Positions 19,801-27,018 of a stretch of DNA of 64,000 nt are shown piece by piece. Origin of the DNA: Tritrichomonas musculus (Eukaryota; Parabasalia; Tritrichomonadida; Tritrichomonadidae); NCBI GenBank assembly GCA_039105265.1, contig JAPFFF010000011.1, forward strand, positions 1,922,001 through 1,986,000, in the 5' to 3' direction. Position numbers and translations under genes: made by a program. Positions within the stretch are counted from its first letter, which is position 1, and every line of letters starts with the position of its first letter. The notes beneath the pieces are model-generated. The model saw nothing but the letters and a program-made list of their open reading frames with translations, did no database searches and was not told the origin of the DNA.

Positions 19801-20611
19801 CGAACCAACAGACAAAAACGCTTATTCTTCAAGATATGTGTCGAACACTTTTGCTTTGAAAACAGATATTCCAGAACCTGTCGATTTGACTAAATATGTA
19901 GCAAAAAATGATGATGGTTCATTATCGGTTAATAGTACCGAAAGTAATATTGCAAGTTTCTTTAGTTCTATTGATGCTAATACTCTTGCTTTAATTACTT
20001 TTGGATATGATAGTAAATATAATTCTGTCTTTATGTATAGGTCTTCAAAAGCTGCTGATACTGGCGAAGTATTTATATATGTTGATGGTCATAGATTTCA
20101 GTCATTTCACATGTTTGGTTCTGCAAGAAATACAACAATTGATTCAAATTTATATGTTTCTGGCAAAATATCATCAAACGGCTCAAATACAATTACTCAT
20201 TATGCCCCGATAGAAGCGGGCGAAGAAATATCGGACTATAAGATTGGAAAACCAGTATTTTTATCAGGTCATGTGTACAGAAGAGACCAACAAAAAAATA
20301 TGTTCGTCAGTTCGACAGCAGAAGACATCACAGACTGTATTTGCTCTGTAATCATAGACGGTTCATGGAAGGAATTTGTTGGTGTCATTGTAGAGGTAGA
20401 TTCAGAAAACGGATGCGTCAAATTCGCTACACACGGAGACTATTTATTTTATGTCGATGACGCTAATTTGTATCAAATAGGAGATGTAATTCTATATGAC
20501 GGAAGGATTTTGGACGAGGATTATGCCATGACTTTGAAGATTCAACAAAGTATTGTGGGCAAAGTAAGTGCAAAAATAAACGAGCATATATTGGCTATTT
20601 TCAAATCTTAA
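16832..20611 (+). CDS. Giant fibre-like protein of element A
   Basis: A 1259-residue protein with the build of a trimeric tail-fibre or receptor-binding protein. The N-terminus has short beta repeats (ADIEQDLTVGGDINLGGISL) and a short coil. Residues about 525-560 form a coiled coil (NRISELQNLYSNLQKQLNDM) followed by a hydrophobic stretch near 565-590. From about 720 on there are fibre-type spacers (KYVLKTDILS, FAQKTELTRAI, FALKTDIPEP, KYVAKNDDGSL). The last 150 residues, beginning YVSGKISSNG, are clearly homologous to the end of the 972-residue protein of element C (shared NGSxTITHYxPIE, DCICSV, KFAxxGDYL). It reads open. Binding a cell or another particle is inference. Confidence 0.78.
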   Translation: MKTMTAILTKQNALDGAFTGGSKNPSSINCDEINAKTADIEQDLTVGGDINLGGISLKSQLINHAETLSNHEERITSLEKSPNGLQFEDGLDAYSLDLNSLSKAENDDISDDSCETGEYNILKIKIDIPSDYSGDVFTINCSTFGEAKIDAKNGKFTNPKIDSNNAISYIENELSARIYMSKESLDNPFDLFTSGFMKINFTGKVKQYISNKESNLINIKCNNIDAENCLKLYTSPLPNFYEMKSYGTTENEQYYYADWGYIPGTEEFDKLLDGQTFEFHDEVFGTDFKLTKQNNEWVGNNLSYNIPGSKSIKGETEFFKHTYQGIFIEQNDTNRYVLRNWIHNYSDKNPFEVIVEKGLCTFNDCEVAKYEDKDEYWSVLLKCTKKESCNFSASLNINGIEYTSEFGYSHSSYESESCYKVVSENCYKYIPFHYNSRIDIGNPPYGLILYMPSDKEVIFPIPDVSYKEGGNTFEFLAGCGYYSVVPRPEACSTLYTNCNIQTSGVVIGENIESHLFVLNSLGNTVDIANNRISELQNLYSNLQKQLNDMKNKTNWFNYIKDVVCIAGATVNFVGGPKALLSLAAEGISKVKRFCFAGEEVSEGAEAIVRDVDVLAAPREIRTALEFIEEIEAFDKKCFRYLCYGVDDDEEIKIDGEYEDFRINVPYLDVYAENCPSAAWIMSMTREQKPILLGEELTNKQLITAKAVKKLIDNHMKQLKTVDLSGYISKKEADGKYVLKTDILSTEKISQELSIATKFVNGTTNDEDKRTYITNLDGDLCNILKKSSLFVKGSCNNEDISGEYLYDSEDAEYYHYKKGENTFSIYFFYYGGTFRYNGNYVVDLESVSYSYEPEVYDEYCIPNLNFVKNNFAQKTELTRAIDQVKSEIPEIIEGQTTIQFKIENNTIPDLDYDKYHEMIELYGLDIVSSNNFYTAHYVHVDYSYNDDQPSQIMRMEGSDTGLWFLYDCHELINPGTGETPEILSCSITKNIEPTDKNAYSSRYVSNTFALKTDIPEPVDLTKYVAKNDDGSLSVNSTESNIASFFSSIDANTLALITFGYDSKYNSVFMYRSSKAADTGEVFIYVDGHRFQSFHMFGSARNTTIDSNLYVSGKISSNGSNTITHYAPIEAGEEISDYKIGKPVFLSGHVYRRDQQKNMFVSSTAEDITDCICSVIIDGSWKEFVGVIVEVDSENGCVKFATHGDYLFYVDDANLYQIGDVILYDGRILDEDYAMTLKIQQSIVGKVSAKINEHILAIFKS

Positions 20612-20635
20612 ACACATATTTTGAGACTTATACCG

Positions 20636-20648
20636 GCAACTTTGTTGC
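20636..20648. terminator. Hairpin between convergent genes (GCAAC/GTTGC)
   Basis: GCAAC at 20636-20640 pairs perfectly with GTTGC at 20644-20648 over a TTT loop, in the 39-base gap between the fibre gene (+) and the 168-residue gene (-). Function as a 3'-end signal is inferred. Confidence 0.4.
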
Positions 20649-20650
20649 AG

Positions 20651-21157
20651 TCATACCGCTATTTTAAGCGATATGCCATACTTGATGAACTGTGAGTAAA
20701 TGTCATTGTAGGCATATTTCATGTCTTCTGTCTTGTTGTTTTTCGTTATGAGAATCTTCGAAATATATATCAATTTATCTGAAGAACAACAGGAATTACA
20801 GGCAATATCTTCGTCCAATACTAATTCGACTTTATCTGCATCGGTCAAGAGTTTAATCATATTCATGAGAGGTGTGGTATTACAAACGAGATAAGCATTC
20901 ACTTTTAGTGGATTGTCCTCATAGACAGAAACGAGCATTTCAAGAAATTTATTTTTTTGCTCAAGGGAATCAAGCTGATTGTAGTTCTTTAAATCAGACA
21001 GCGAATTGCTTCGAGAGACTGTTTTTGAAGCGTTAAGTTGAGGGACATTAGGATAATTAATCTGTATATTGGTATTCTGTTCTTGCGAAATTGATGTATT
21101 GTTCTTGCTTTTTGCTTCTGATGACAGTATACGAGCTTGTCGGAGAGTTCCAGACAT
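20651..21157 (-). CDS. Element A unknown protein, 168 residues
   Basis: Not recognised. The first 65 residues are polar and Asn/Gln/Ser-rich, likely disordered. The rest looks folded, with a helix (QKNKFLEMLVSVYED), a segment PLMNMIKLLTDADKVELVLD, and a short IACNSCCSSDK cysteine cluster. It is convergent with the fibre gene and co-directional with the small basic gene upstream at 21418, 21 bases away, so the two may share a transcript. The start ATG at 21157 follows AATA. Confidence 0.65.
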   Translation of the reverse strand: MSGTLRQARILSSEAKSKNNTSISQEQNTNIQINYPNVPQLNASKTVSRSNSLSDLKNYNQLDSLEQKNKFLEMLVSVYEDNPLKVNAYLVCNTTPLMNMIKLLTDADKVELVLDEDIACNSCCSSDKLIYISKILITKNNKTEDMKYAYNDIYSQFIKYGISLKIAV

Positions 21158-21178
21158 TATTTGAATAACAAAAAATTT

Positions 21179-21418
21179 TCAGGAGTAAAGATTGCTAACA
21201 GCTCTATTTAACAGATTTCTTACCTTCATATCTCTGTCATATTTTCGTTGAATCTTCTCTCTTTTTGCTATTTTTTTGGGGTCCGTGGGAGGTGTTTGGC
21301 TCAATATCCTTCGATAATATTGGAGACGAGATTTCAGTTGTTTCAGAGTAGGAGTGGCGAAAGTTTTTCTACCGTGCCAGTTTTTGAGAGGGAGGAGAGC
21401 GGGCTGTTCTTGAGACAT
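21179..21418 (-). CDS. Element A small basic protein, 79 residues
   Basis: A Lys/Arg-rich protein (KQLKSRLQYYRRILSQ, KKIAKREKIQRKYDRDMK), mostly helical and strongly basic. A DNA-binding or DNA-condensing role is plausible but unproven. Its start is 17 bases from the integrase start on the other strand, so the two share one divergent promoter gap. It is short, yet open across its full length and neatly packed between genes, which supports it being real. Confidence 0.6.
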   Translation of the reverse strand: MSQEQPALLPLKNWHGRKTFATPTLKQLKSRLQYYRRILSQTPPTDPKKIAKREKIQRKYDRDMKVRNLLNRAVSNLYS

Positions 21419-21435
21419 TTTCTACCAAATAAAAA

Positions 21436-23248
21436 ATGAATACAAGTAAATTGCTTTACAATAACACGGATGAAATAATAAATCATATCATATCGGAAAC
21501 AAACTTGCCGATAGACGATATGTTGAGAGGCGATGACGGGGATGTCCTGATTATCAGTAATAAAATACGGATATTTTGTAGATGCCTTTCTGACCCTCAA
21601 CAAAAAGTAAATTATAAAGCTGAGAGGATAATGGACTGGCTAGGAAATCAGAAAATAGACTCTTTGGACGACTTTTTGGACTATATGGACGATACTTCTT
21701 ATTGCTTCAATAATGGGAGAAAATTTACTTATAACCACGCTTTTACTCGAACAGACATTCAACACGTAAATAATTTCTTGAGAATCAACCAAGACAGAAT
21801 CGATAGATTGCTTTTTGCAAGGATAGAACAACTAAAAGAAGGTATCAAAAGAGTCAATGAATCCAGATATAAAGATGCTTGTGAAAGAGCCAAAGAAGAA
21901 TTGTTCAGACAAAAATTGACCAACAAAAACAGGCCACAATTTGGTGCTGTCAGAGATTTTATTCAGCAAAATGGAGGGAATAAACACATATATCTCTTTG
22001 AAGATACACCCAGAGTTTATACAAGAATTGTGATTCAAGATGATGACATACAACAAATTTATGACGAATTTATTGAGGAATGGGAAAAGAGACAAAGACC
22101 TAAAAGACCTGTTTTGAGAGACAGTTTTATGGATAAATTGAACGAATTTGTTGTTTATAATCATGAGAGACTGTTAGATAAAGAGGAATTTAATAGAGTC
22201 AGTAGGAATTGGGGAGAGAGTAGATTATCAGCAGACGAGCGATACAATAGATACGTCAATAAATTTTATTTCCAGCCAACGACATATTCAACCTATGAAA
22301 TTCCTCAGGAGCAAAATATTATTGGGTTCAAAACAGAGAGTAAAATAAGAGCTTTGAAGAATTTGTTTCCCGAGAAGCAGGTCAAAATAGCCGAGAACAC
22401 ATCATACTTTCCGCTGAAAAAGAACGCGAAGATGTATCAGCTCCATAAAGTTTCATCAAGAAATTCTTATATTATCGATTTGATGTTTGTTGATAAATTA
22501 TGTTATTTGGTCATGATAAATGTCAATACAAGGTATTTGTACGTTGAGTTGGTAAATCAGATATTGTTTGGTGATGAGAAAGAGGAAGAAAAGCATCAGA
22601 AATTCGCGAAATATGATAAATCAGCAGATACATACCTGAAAACCCTCGATAAATTGCTGCAATCTGGCGTTGTAATAAAGAGCTTGACGTTTGATGGAGA
22701 GGGTTCTTTTAACTCAAGAAAGGCACAAGAATACTATAGAGCTCATAGAATAGAATGGCAAACTGCACCAAGAATGAGAATGGGAAACTATCCAGACTTC
22801 ATGAAAAAGGAGCAAAAACAGGTAAAAACAGACCCGATGCACAGTTCTTTGGGACTGATAGATAGAGTCATCAGGACACTGAGAGATATGGCTTATAATA
22901 TGGGAATTGGGATAATTACTCCATCGATAATGGAAGAATTGGTGAGGCAATATAATAACGCACCTCATAAAACACTCTCAAAAGATGGTTCATGAAGATA
23001 AAGAACTGGAATCGTTGATTGTGATGAATATCTGTAAAGAGAATTTTGACATAATGACGAGTAAAGGATTCTATTTGCCAAAAGGGATGTCGGTAAAATT
23101 GTATAACGAAAAGGATGGAATGATGAAGAGAAGGTCAAATGTACAGCCAGGAAAGTATAGAGTTGTTGGGTTCAAGAATGGTTTGTATGAAGTAACGGAC
23201 CAAAAAAATATGAGACAAATGATGCCTAGGTGGAAGATTGACTATTGA
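21436..23248 (+). pseudogene. Retroviral-type integrase (rve, Polinton c-integrase), element A
   Basis: The region codes for about 600 residues. The N-terminal 270 residues are helical and charged. The catalytic RNase H-like core starts near residue 345 (SYIIDLMFVDKLCYLVMI), with LTFDGEGSF further on and a following helix GLIDRVIRTLRDMAY. A chromo/SH3-like C-terminal module ends the gene (PGKYRVVGF then GLYEV and MPRWKID). This enzyme inserts the linear element into the host genome. It is a fossil gene with about one break. It is divergent from the small basic gene and convergent with PolB, the arrangement often seen in Polintons. Confidence 0.82.
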
Positions 23249-23262
23249 GTCATTTATGGCTC
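23247..23262. terminator. Hairpin between convergent integrase and PolB genes
   Basis: GAGTC at 23247-23251 and GGCTC at 23258-23262 pair at four of five positions around a 6-base loop. The geometry, and the GAGTCAT sequence itself, repeat those of the 16440 hairpin. It fills the 15-base gap between the integrase and PolB ends. Confidence 0.35.
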
Positions 23263-23263
23263 T

Positions 23264-25705
23264 TTAGGACTGAAAAGGACTATTAAAATATTGTGTAATA
23301 TCTCCTTCAGTATAGTCTGTTTTGATACATCTCTCGAATTTTTTTCTTGTCGATACAGTCATATTTTTGTTCATTTCGAAACAAGGTTGTCCTTTTGTTA
23401 AGTCGAATGTGATGGAATTTCCGTTATATAGTGTTTCATAAAGCTTTATAACATCTCCTTGAAACTCTTCATTGAATTTATATTTGATAGAATTCTGAGT
23501 TAGTCCTTTACCTCGTATCATATAGTCAATATCTCCAGTAGAATCTTGCAGTTTATCTACATACATTTTCTTCATCAAGAAGAATGATTCGATAGATTCA
23601 GGCATCTCATTGTGGCCGTTTATTTCTGGGAAATCTGAATGGAATTGTCCTAAATTTTTCCCGATAAGTTCGCGGTTATATTTCTCGCGGAAGGCCTTTT
23701 CGAGTTTCGGTAAATCCGCAGATTCTATATGCATACTATCAGTATCTTGGTAATAAATATGGCAGCCTATATCGAAAGCAAGACACATAACTTCGTTCAT
23801 TATTCTCTTGGACATGGACAGAACTTGAATGCCTAATAGGGAGAAATTGAAGTGATTATCTATTTGTTTGAGGGTCTTTATTGCATGGATGTCAGAGTTG
23901 TTTAACTGAATATCTTCGACAATTTTGTTATAGTTTTTTGCCCAATATTTGTCGAGTTCATCTCCTTCATGAAGATATTTATAGTCTTTATCTACTGGCC
24001 TCTCTATTGTTTTGCCGTAGCAGGAATTCATGATGAGTTTGTAGAGATTTTGCAAAGGATTCTTCTGCTTCTTATATTCGAGTCGTTTATTGAATATCTT
24101 TTTGATACATTCTTGAATACGATAATCTTTCTTTCCATCCCAGTAATATCCTCTCAGTATATTGAATTCTATTTGCTGAAACTCAATAAAGTCCTCCAAA
24201 GTAATATTATCAACAACCATTTTAATGGTATTTCCTTCTGAGAGAATGTCGTTATTCCTGTTTAGGCCGTCAATTTTTTGAACGACATCTCCGATGACTC
24301 CTACTTTGTAGGCGATTAACGGAAATGCATAATGCTTTTTTATTTTTGTTATTTCGATTTCGACGATGTATGCGGATTGTTGAGAGAGGAAATTATAGTT
24401 GAGTTGGTCATTCTGTATTACTTTGGGCTTTCCTTCAACTGTGTATAATCTACTCATTGCGGAAGGATATAATGATACTGCATCAAAATCGCAGAGATTC
24501 TTCTTGACATGCCATTTCTTGTTATATGCCGTCATACATCTACCTCCATATATCGCCTTTGAGCAAAAATATCTCACATGACCACCTAATTTATAGAGAT
24601 TTTGGTTGGGATAATAGACTCTTTGATTGAAGACTTCGTTTGCGAGAGACGATATGCTGATGAAATTAAATGGGTCGACTTTGAAGTCTTTGATGAATCC
24701 TTCACGCAGTTTATTGAATCCGATTCTGAGGATATTAACGTCTTGCTGGCAGTAAAATTCTGCATATTTCCACATGTCAAAATGGTTTTCGTCTATTCGG
24801 CAGCCAGATATTTTATCGATATTGGCGTTGAATAAATTGTAGTCTTCATCTGTCCAAATTTTGTCTTCATTTTCTCCTGCTTCGTTGATTTGCCCTACAG
24901 CAAAGTTGGTTTCGCCAATTGTGCCACAGTTAGTTTGGAGGCGATTAAGAGTATAGTATTTATATGGAAATATCTCTTTTTGTATGTCAGGAATGTCAAA
25001 CATAGAGGGTATTTGAGATAATTTGCAGGAAAGAATTGGTAAAGAGTCTTTGAGATGGATGGTTTTGTTGAGATATTTTATGTCAGCCTTCATTGTTTTT
25101 GTGCCTTTGATGATGGATTTGGCGAGTCCGAAAGAGGCCAGCATTCTGATATCATACGCTAAATTGTGGAAATAAACGACGGCATCATCGGGTAAATAAT
25201 CGAGTAATTGTTTATTGCAGTCTTCTCCTCGGAAAGTTTTATTGATTCGGCCTGTTCTATTCTGTAAGACACAGAGGAAAGGTTTGTGAATTTCTGTTGA
25301 TGTATCTGCTTCAAAATCGGCATACCAATATGTTTTGTTGTCATTTTCTGAGAGTTTCTTTTTATCCTCTTTGATTAGTTTCGTGCATTGTTCTTCGTTA
25401 TATTCGAGGTCTATAAGGTCAATATCGTCGATTACTTCTTTGTAGAAAACTGTGTTGAGGACCTTATATTGACCGAATGTGATTGGGACGAAGAAGTTGT
25501 TTTTCATGAGAGTTCGGACCAAATTTGATGATGTCATGAAATATCTTGCATTAATCCAGTGGTCTTGTTTGTATTCTTTATTGTATTTGTCTTCTGAACA
25601 GTCAAGGAGGTGGTTGGCGGAGCCAAGTTTGCAAAGCGAATTGATATAATAGGTGCTGAAAGGAGTAATTTCCTCAAGAAAATAGTGCTTATTGAAGACA
25701 TTCAT
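23264..25705 (-). CDS. Protein-primed family B DNA polymerase of element A
   Basis: An 813-residue PolB that reads whole. Exonuclease motifs: DFEAD (D130, E132), FHNLAYD (N181, D185) and YCQQD (Y318, D322). Polymerase motifs: A, DFDAVSLYPS near 406-415; B, KLIMNSCYG near 556-564; C, YYQDTDS near 651-657. The spacing between A and B leaves room for the TPR insertions of protein-primed enzymes. It would copy the linear element from a terminal protein. There is no long N-terminal extension, unlike the 1528-residue enzyme of element C. It is the last gene of A on this side and converges with the integrase gene. Confidence 0.93.
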   Translation of the reverse strand: MNVFNKHYFLEEITPFSTYYINSLCKLGSANHLLDCSEDKYNKEYKQDHWINARYFMTSSNLVRTLMKNNFFVPITFGQYKVLNTVFYKEVIDDIDLIDLEYNEEQCTKLIKEDKKKLSENDNKTYWYADFEADTSTEIHKPFLCVLQNRTGRINKTFRGEDCNKQLLDYLPDDAVVYFHNLAYDIRMLASFGLAKSIIKGTKTMKADIKYLNKTIHLKDSLPILSCKLSQIPSMFDIPDIQKEIFPYKYYTLNRLQTNCGTIGETNFAVGQINEAGENEDKIWTDEDYNLFNANIDKISGCRIDENHFDMWKYAEFYCQQDVNILRIGFNKLREGFIKDFKVDPFNFISISSLANEVFNQRVYYPNQNLYKLGGHVRYFCSKAIYGGRCMTAYNKKWHVKKNLCDFDAVSLYPSAMSRLYTVEGKPKVIQNDQLNYNFLSQQSAYIVEIEITKIKKHYAFPLIAYKVGVIGDVVQKIDGLNRNNDILSEGNTIKMVVDNITLEDFIEFQQIEFNILRGYYWDGKKDYRIQECIKKIFNKRLEYKKQKNPLQNLYKLIMNSCYGKTIERPVDKDYKYLHEGDELDKYWAKNYNKIVEDIQLNNSDIHAIKTLKQIDNHFNFSLLGIQVLSMSKRIMNEVMCLAFDIGCHIYYQDTDSMHIESADLPKLEKAFREKYNRELIGKNLGQFHSDFPEINGHNEMPESIESFFLMKKMYVDKLQDSTGDIDYMIRGKGLTQNSIKYKFNEEFQGDVIKLYETLYNGNSITFDLTKGQPCFEMNKNMTVSTRKKFERCIKTDYTEGDITQYFNSPFQS

Positions 25706-25843
25706 TGTATGAGTTCTAGTTGGATCGGCATTTTCTATACCTAAATAACTCTTTTTTGAACCATCTTTTTGGGACCTAACAGTAGTATATACGAGTCGGT
25801 TTCCGCTGGGGCTGGCACCCCACGCGTCAACACGAACTCGTCA

Positions 25844-25902
25844 TAAAAGAAAAGAAAAAGAAAAGAAAAGAAAAAAGAAAAAAAGAAAAGAAAAGAAAAA
25901 AA
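25844..25902 (+). repeat. AAAAG-type purine tract
   Basis: About 59 bases of A with single G every 4 to 6 bases, all purine on the + strand. Confidence 0.85.
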
Positions 25903-25927
25903 TATTCTTGTTCTCACTACTGCTCCC

Positions 25928-26048
25928 CATCAATGAAACGGCACAGGGTCCCCACCCCTAATTCCCACCCACCCACCTCAACGCCTACCATCAATGAAAC
26001 GGCACAGGTACCCCACCCCACAACCGCCCATCTATGAAACGGTACAGG
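25928..26048 (+). repeat. Three direct copies of a 20-bp motif
   Basis: CATCAATGAAACGGCACAGG lies at 25928-25947 and 25989-26008, and a two-base variant (CATCTATGAAACGGTACAGG) at 26029-26048. Starts are 61 and 40 bases apart, and the spacers are C/A-rich. The last copy ends 43 bases before the HNH gene start. Confidence 0.8.
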
Positions 26049-26091
26049 TACCTGCCCCGAGAATCTCGTACCTATTTCTTTCTATATGTAA

Positions 26092-26400
26092 ATGTCATTT
26101 GTACCACTCAAAGGCTTTACTAACGACTATGAGATCCTGAATAGGTACCCCTTTACTATAAGACGTAAGAGTAATCATTTTATATGCAAAGATGCAAAAC
26201 ATATTAAGGGGTATATACGAGTATGTCTAAATGGCAACTACTACTTGAAACATGTACTTATAGCAAGACAGTTCATACCTAATGATGACCCACAACATAA
26301 AATAGAGGTAGACCATATCAATAGGAATAGGGCTGACTACCATCTAAGCAACTTAAGATAGGTAACCCCAACTGATAGTAACTATAACAGGGATATGCCC
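26092..26400 (+). pseudogene. Second HNH homing-type endonuclease copy, broken
   Basis: The product starts with the same NUMOD4-like module as the copy at 15803 (SFVPLKGFTNDYEILNRYPF) and carries the HNH core EVDHINRNRADYHLSNLR. The two proteins are about half identical over 90 residues. It looks broken, with about one break, and its 3' limit is approximate. Codon use differs from the element A copy (GTACC and ATACC are favoured), so it arrived independently or diverged long ago. The GC-rich repeat block lies just upstream. Confidence 0.7.
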
Positions 26401-26404
26401 AAAA

Positions 26405-26668
26405 TTATAAATGCGAGGGCAGATTAGATATTTGGTACTCTAAGAACTCAAAGGCAAAATGTTCTATTTGGTCGATAAATTCCAAATCACCATCTTTCAT
26501 TATTACATTAAGAATTTCAGGTTCGAAATACTCAGCAGCTAACTCTTTTATCTTTTTAATTAAAATATCACATACACCCTCATTAGTCTCACATCTATAA
26601 TCATAGAGGTAAGATACTATTTTATAGAGGATATTCATACGCTCTTTTATGGTCATGTAATAAGCCAT
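26405..26668 (-). CDS. Block B unknown protein, 87 residues
   Basis: Not recognised. A small acidic, largely helical protein (ERMNILYKIVSYLYDYR, then ILIKKIKELAAEYFEPEIL, then IDQIEHFAFEFLEYQI) with no membrane segment or signal peptide. The ATG at 26668 is divergent from the coiled-coil gene at 26738 across a 69-base gap, which contains a TCATTTCACTT stretch resembling the trichomonad initiator (TCAYT type), about 20 bases before 26738. It converges with the HNH remnant. Confidence 0.6.
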   Translation of the reverse strand: MAYYMTIKERMNILYKIVSYLYDYRCETNEGVCDILIKKIKELAAEYFEPEILNVIMKDGDLEFIDQIEHFAFEFLEYQISNLPSHL

Positions 26669-26737
26669 TTATACAGAAATAAAAAAAAAATGAAATGAAC
26701 AATAGAAAAATGTTTAGTCATTTCACTTTTTTCTTTG

Positions 26738-26977
26738 ATGAATCTCGATAAGAAGATACGATTGACCACTGAAATGCTCAACGCTAAAATCATGGATGAA
26801 AAGCAAAAGCTTGAAACTTACTTGTTGCTCCAAATTGATCAACTCAACCAACGACTTGATGAGGTTCTTAATAGGGTCAACCTGCTATCCTTAAAACTCG
26901 ATTCTGTCATTGATGACCTTGCAAATATGAAGGTCAACGTTGATGATATCAACAGCAGCCTTGATAACCTTCATTAA
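26738..26977 (+). CDS. Block B small coiled-coil protein, 79 residues
   Basis: Starts at the ATG at 26738; the codon before it is TTG and is not a likely start. Almost the whole protein is a heptad-patterned coiled coil (LLLQIDQLNQRLDEVLNRV then LSLKLDSVIDDLANMKV). No family recognised. Candidate roles are a structural spike base or a partner of the protease gene that follows 41 bases later on the same strand. An initiator-like TCATTTCACTT lies at 26719-26729. Confidence 0.65.
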   Translation: MNLDKKIRLTTEMLNAKIMDEKQKLETYLLLQIDQLNQRLDEVLNRVNLLSLKLDSVIDDLANMKVNVDDINSSLDNLH

Positions 26978-27018
26978 TAAACAACATCTTCTTCTTCTTT
27001 CTTTTATTTGATTTTTAA

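Larger units (their letters stand above)
9655..25705. mobile_element. Polinton/Maverick-like element A (minimum extent = gene span)
   Basis: Thirteen genes lie head to tail or opposed with small gaps: unknown 173-residue gene, DxNGDxxxD protein, packaging ATPase, coiled-coil protein, pVI-like protein, major capsid candidate, HNH endonuclease, unknown, fibre-like, unknown, small basic protein, integrase, PolB. PolB plus retroviral-type integrase plus A32-type ATPase is the diagnostic Polinton set. The element is a fossil carrying about two breaks, in the capsid and integrase genes, with the rest open, so it is likely fairly young. No protease is present within this span. Terminal inverted repeats were not found by eye, so the true ends are unknown. 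Confidence 0.85.
25706..26091. other. GC-rich junction between element A and block B
   Basis: No gene. It is the most GC-rich stretch in the window, with CGCTGGGGCTGGCACCCC near 25804. An AAAAG-type purine tract follows at 25844-25902. A C-rich run then holds three copies of a 20-bp motif, CATCAATGAAACGGCACAGG and close variants. It may contain the outer ends of one or two elements, or act as the promoter of the HNH gene at 26092. Confidence 0.6.

Noticed and set aside
9021-26091. Terminal inverted repeats of element A
   Set aside because: I compared 9021-9654 with the reverse complement of 25706-26091. Only weak matches such as CGAGTT and GGTTCAAAAA were seen, no better than chance in such DNA.
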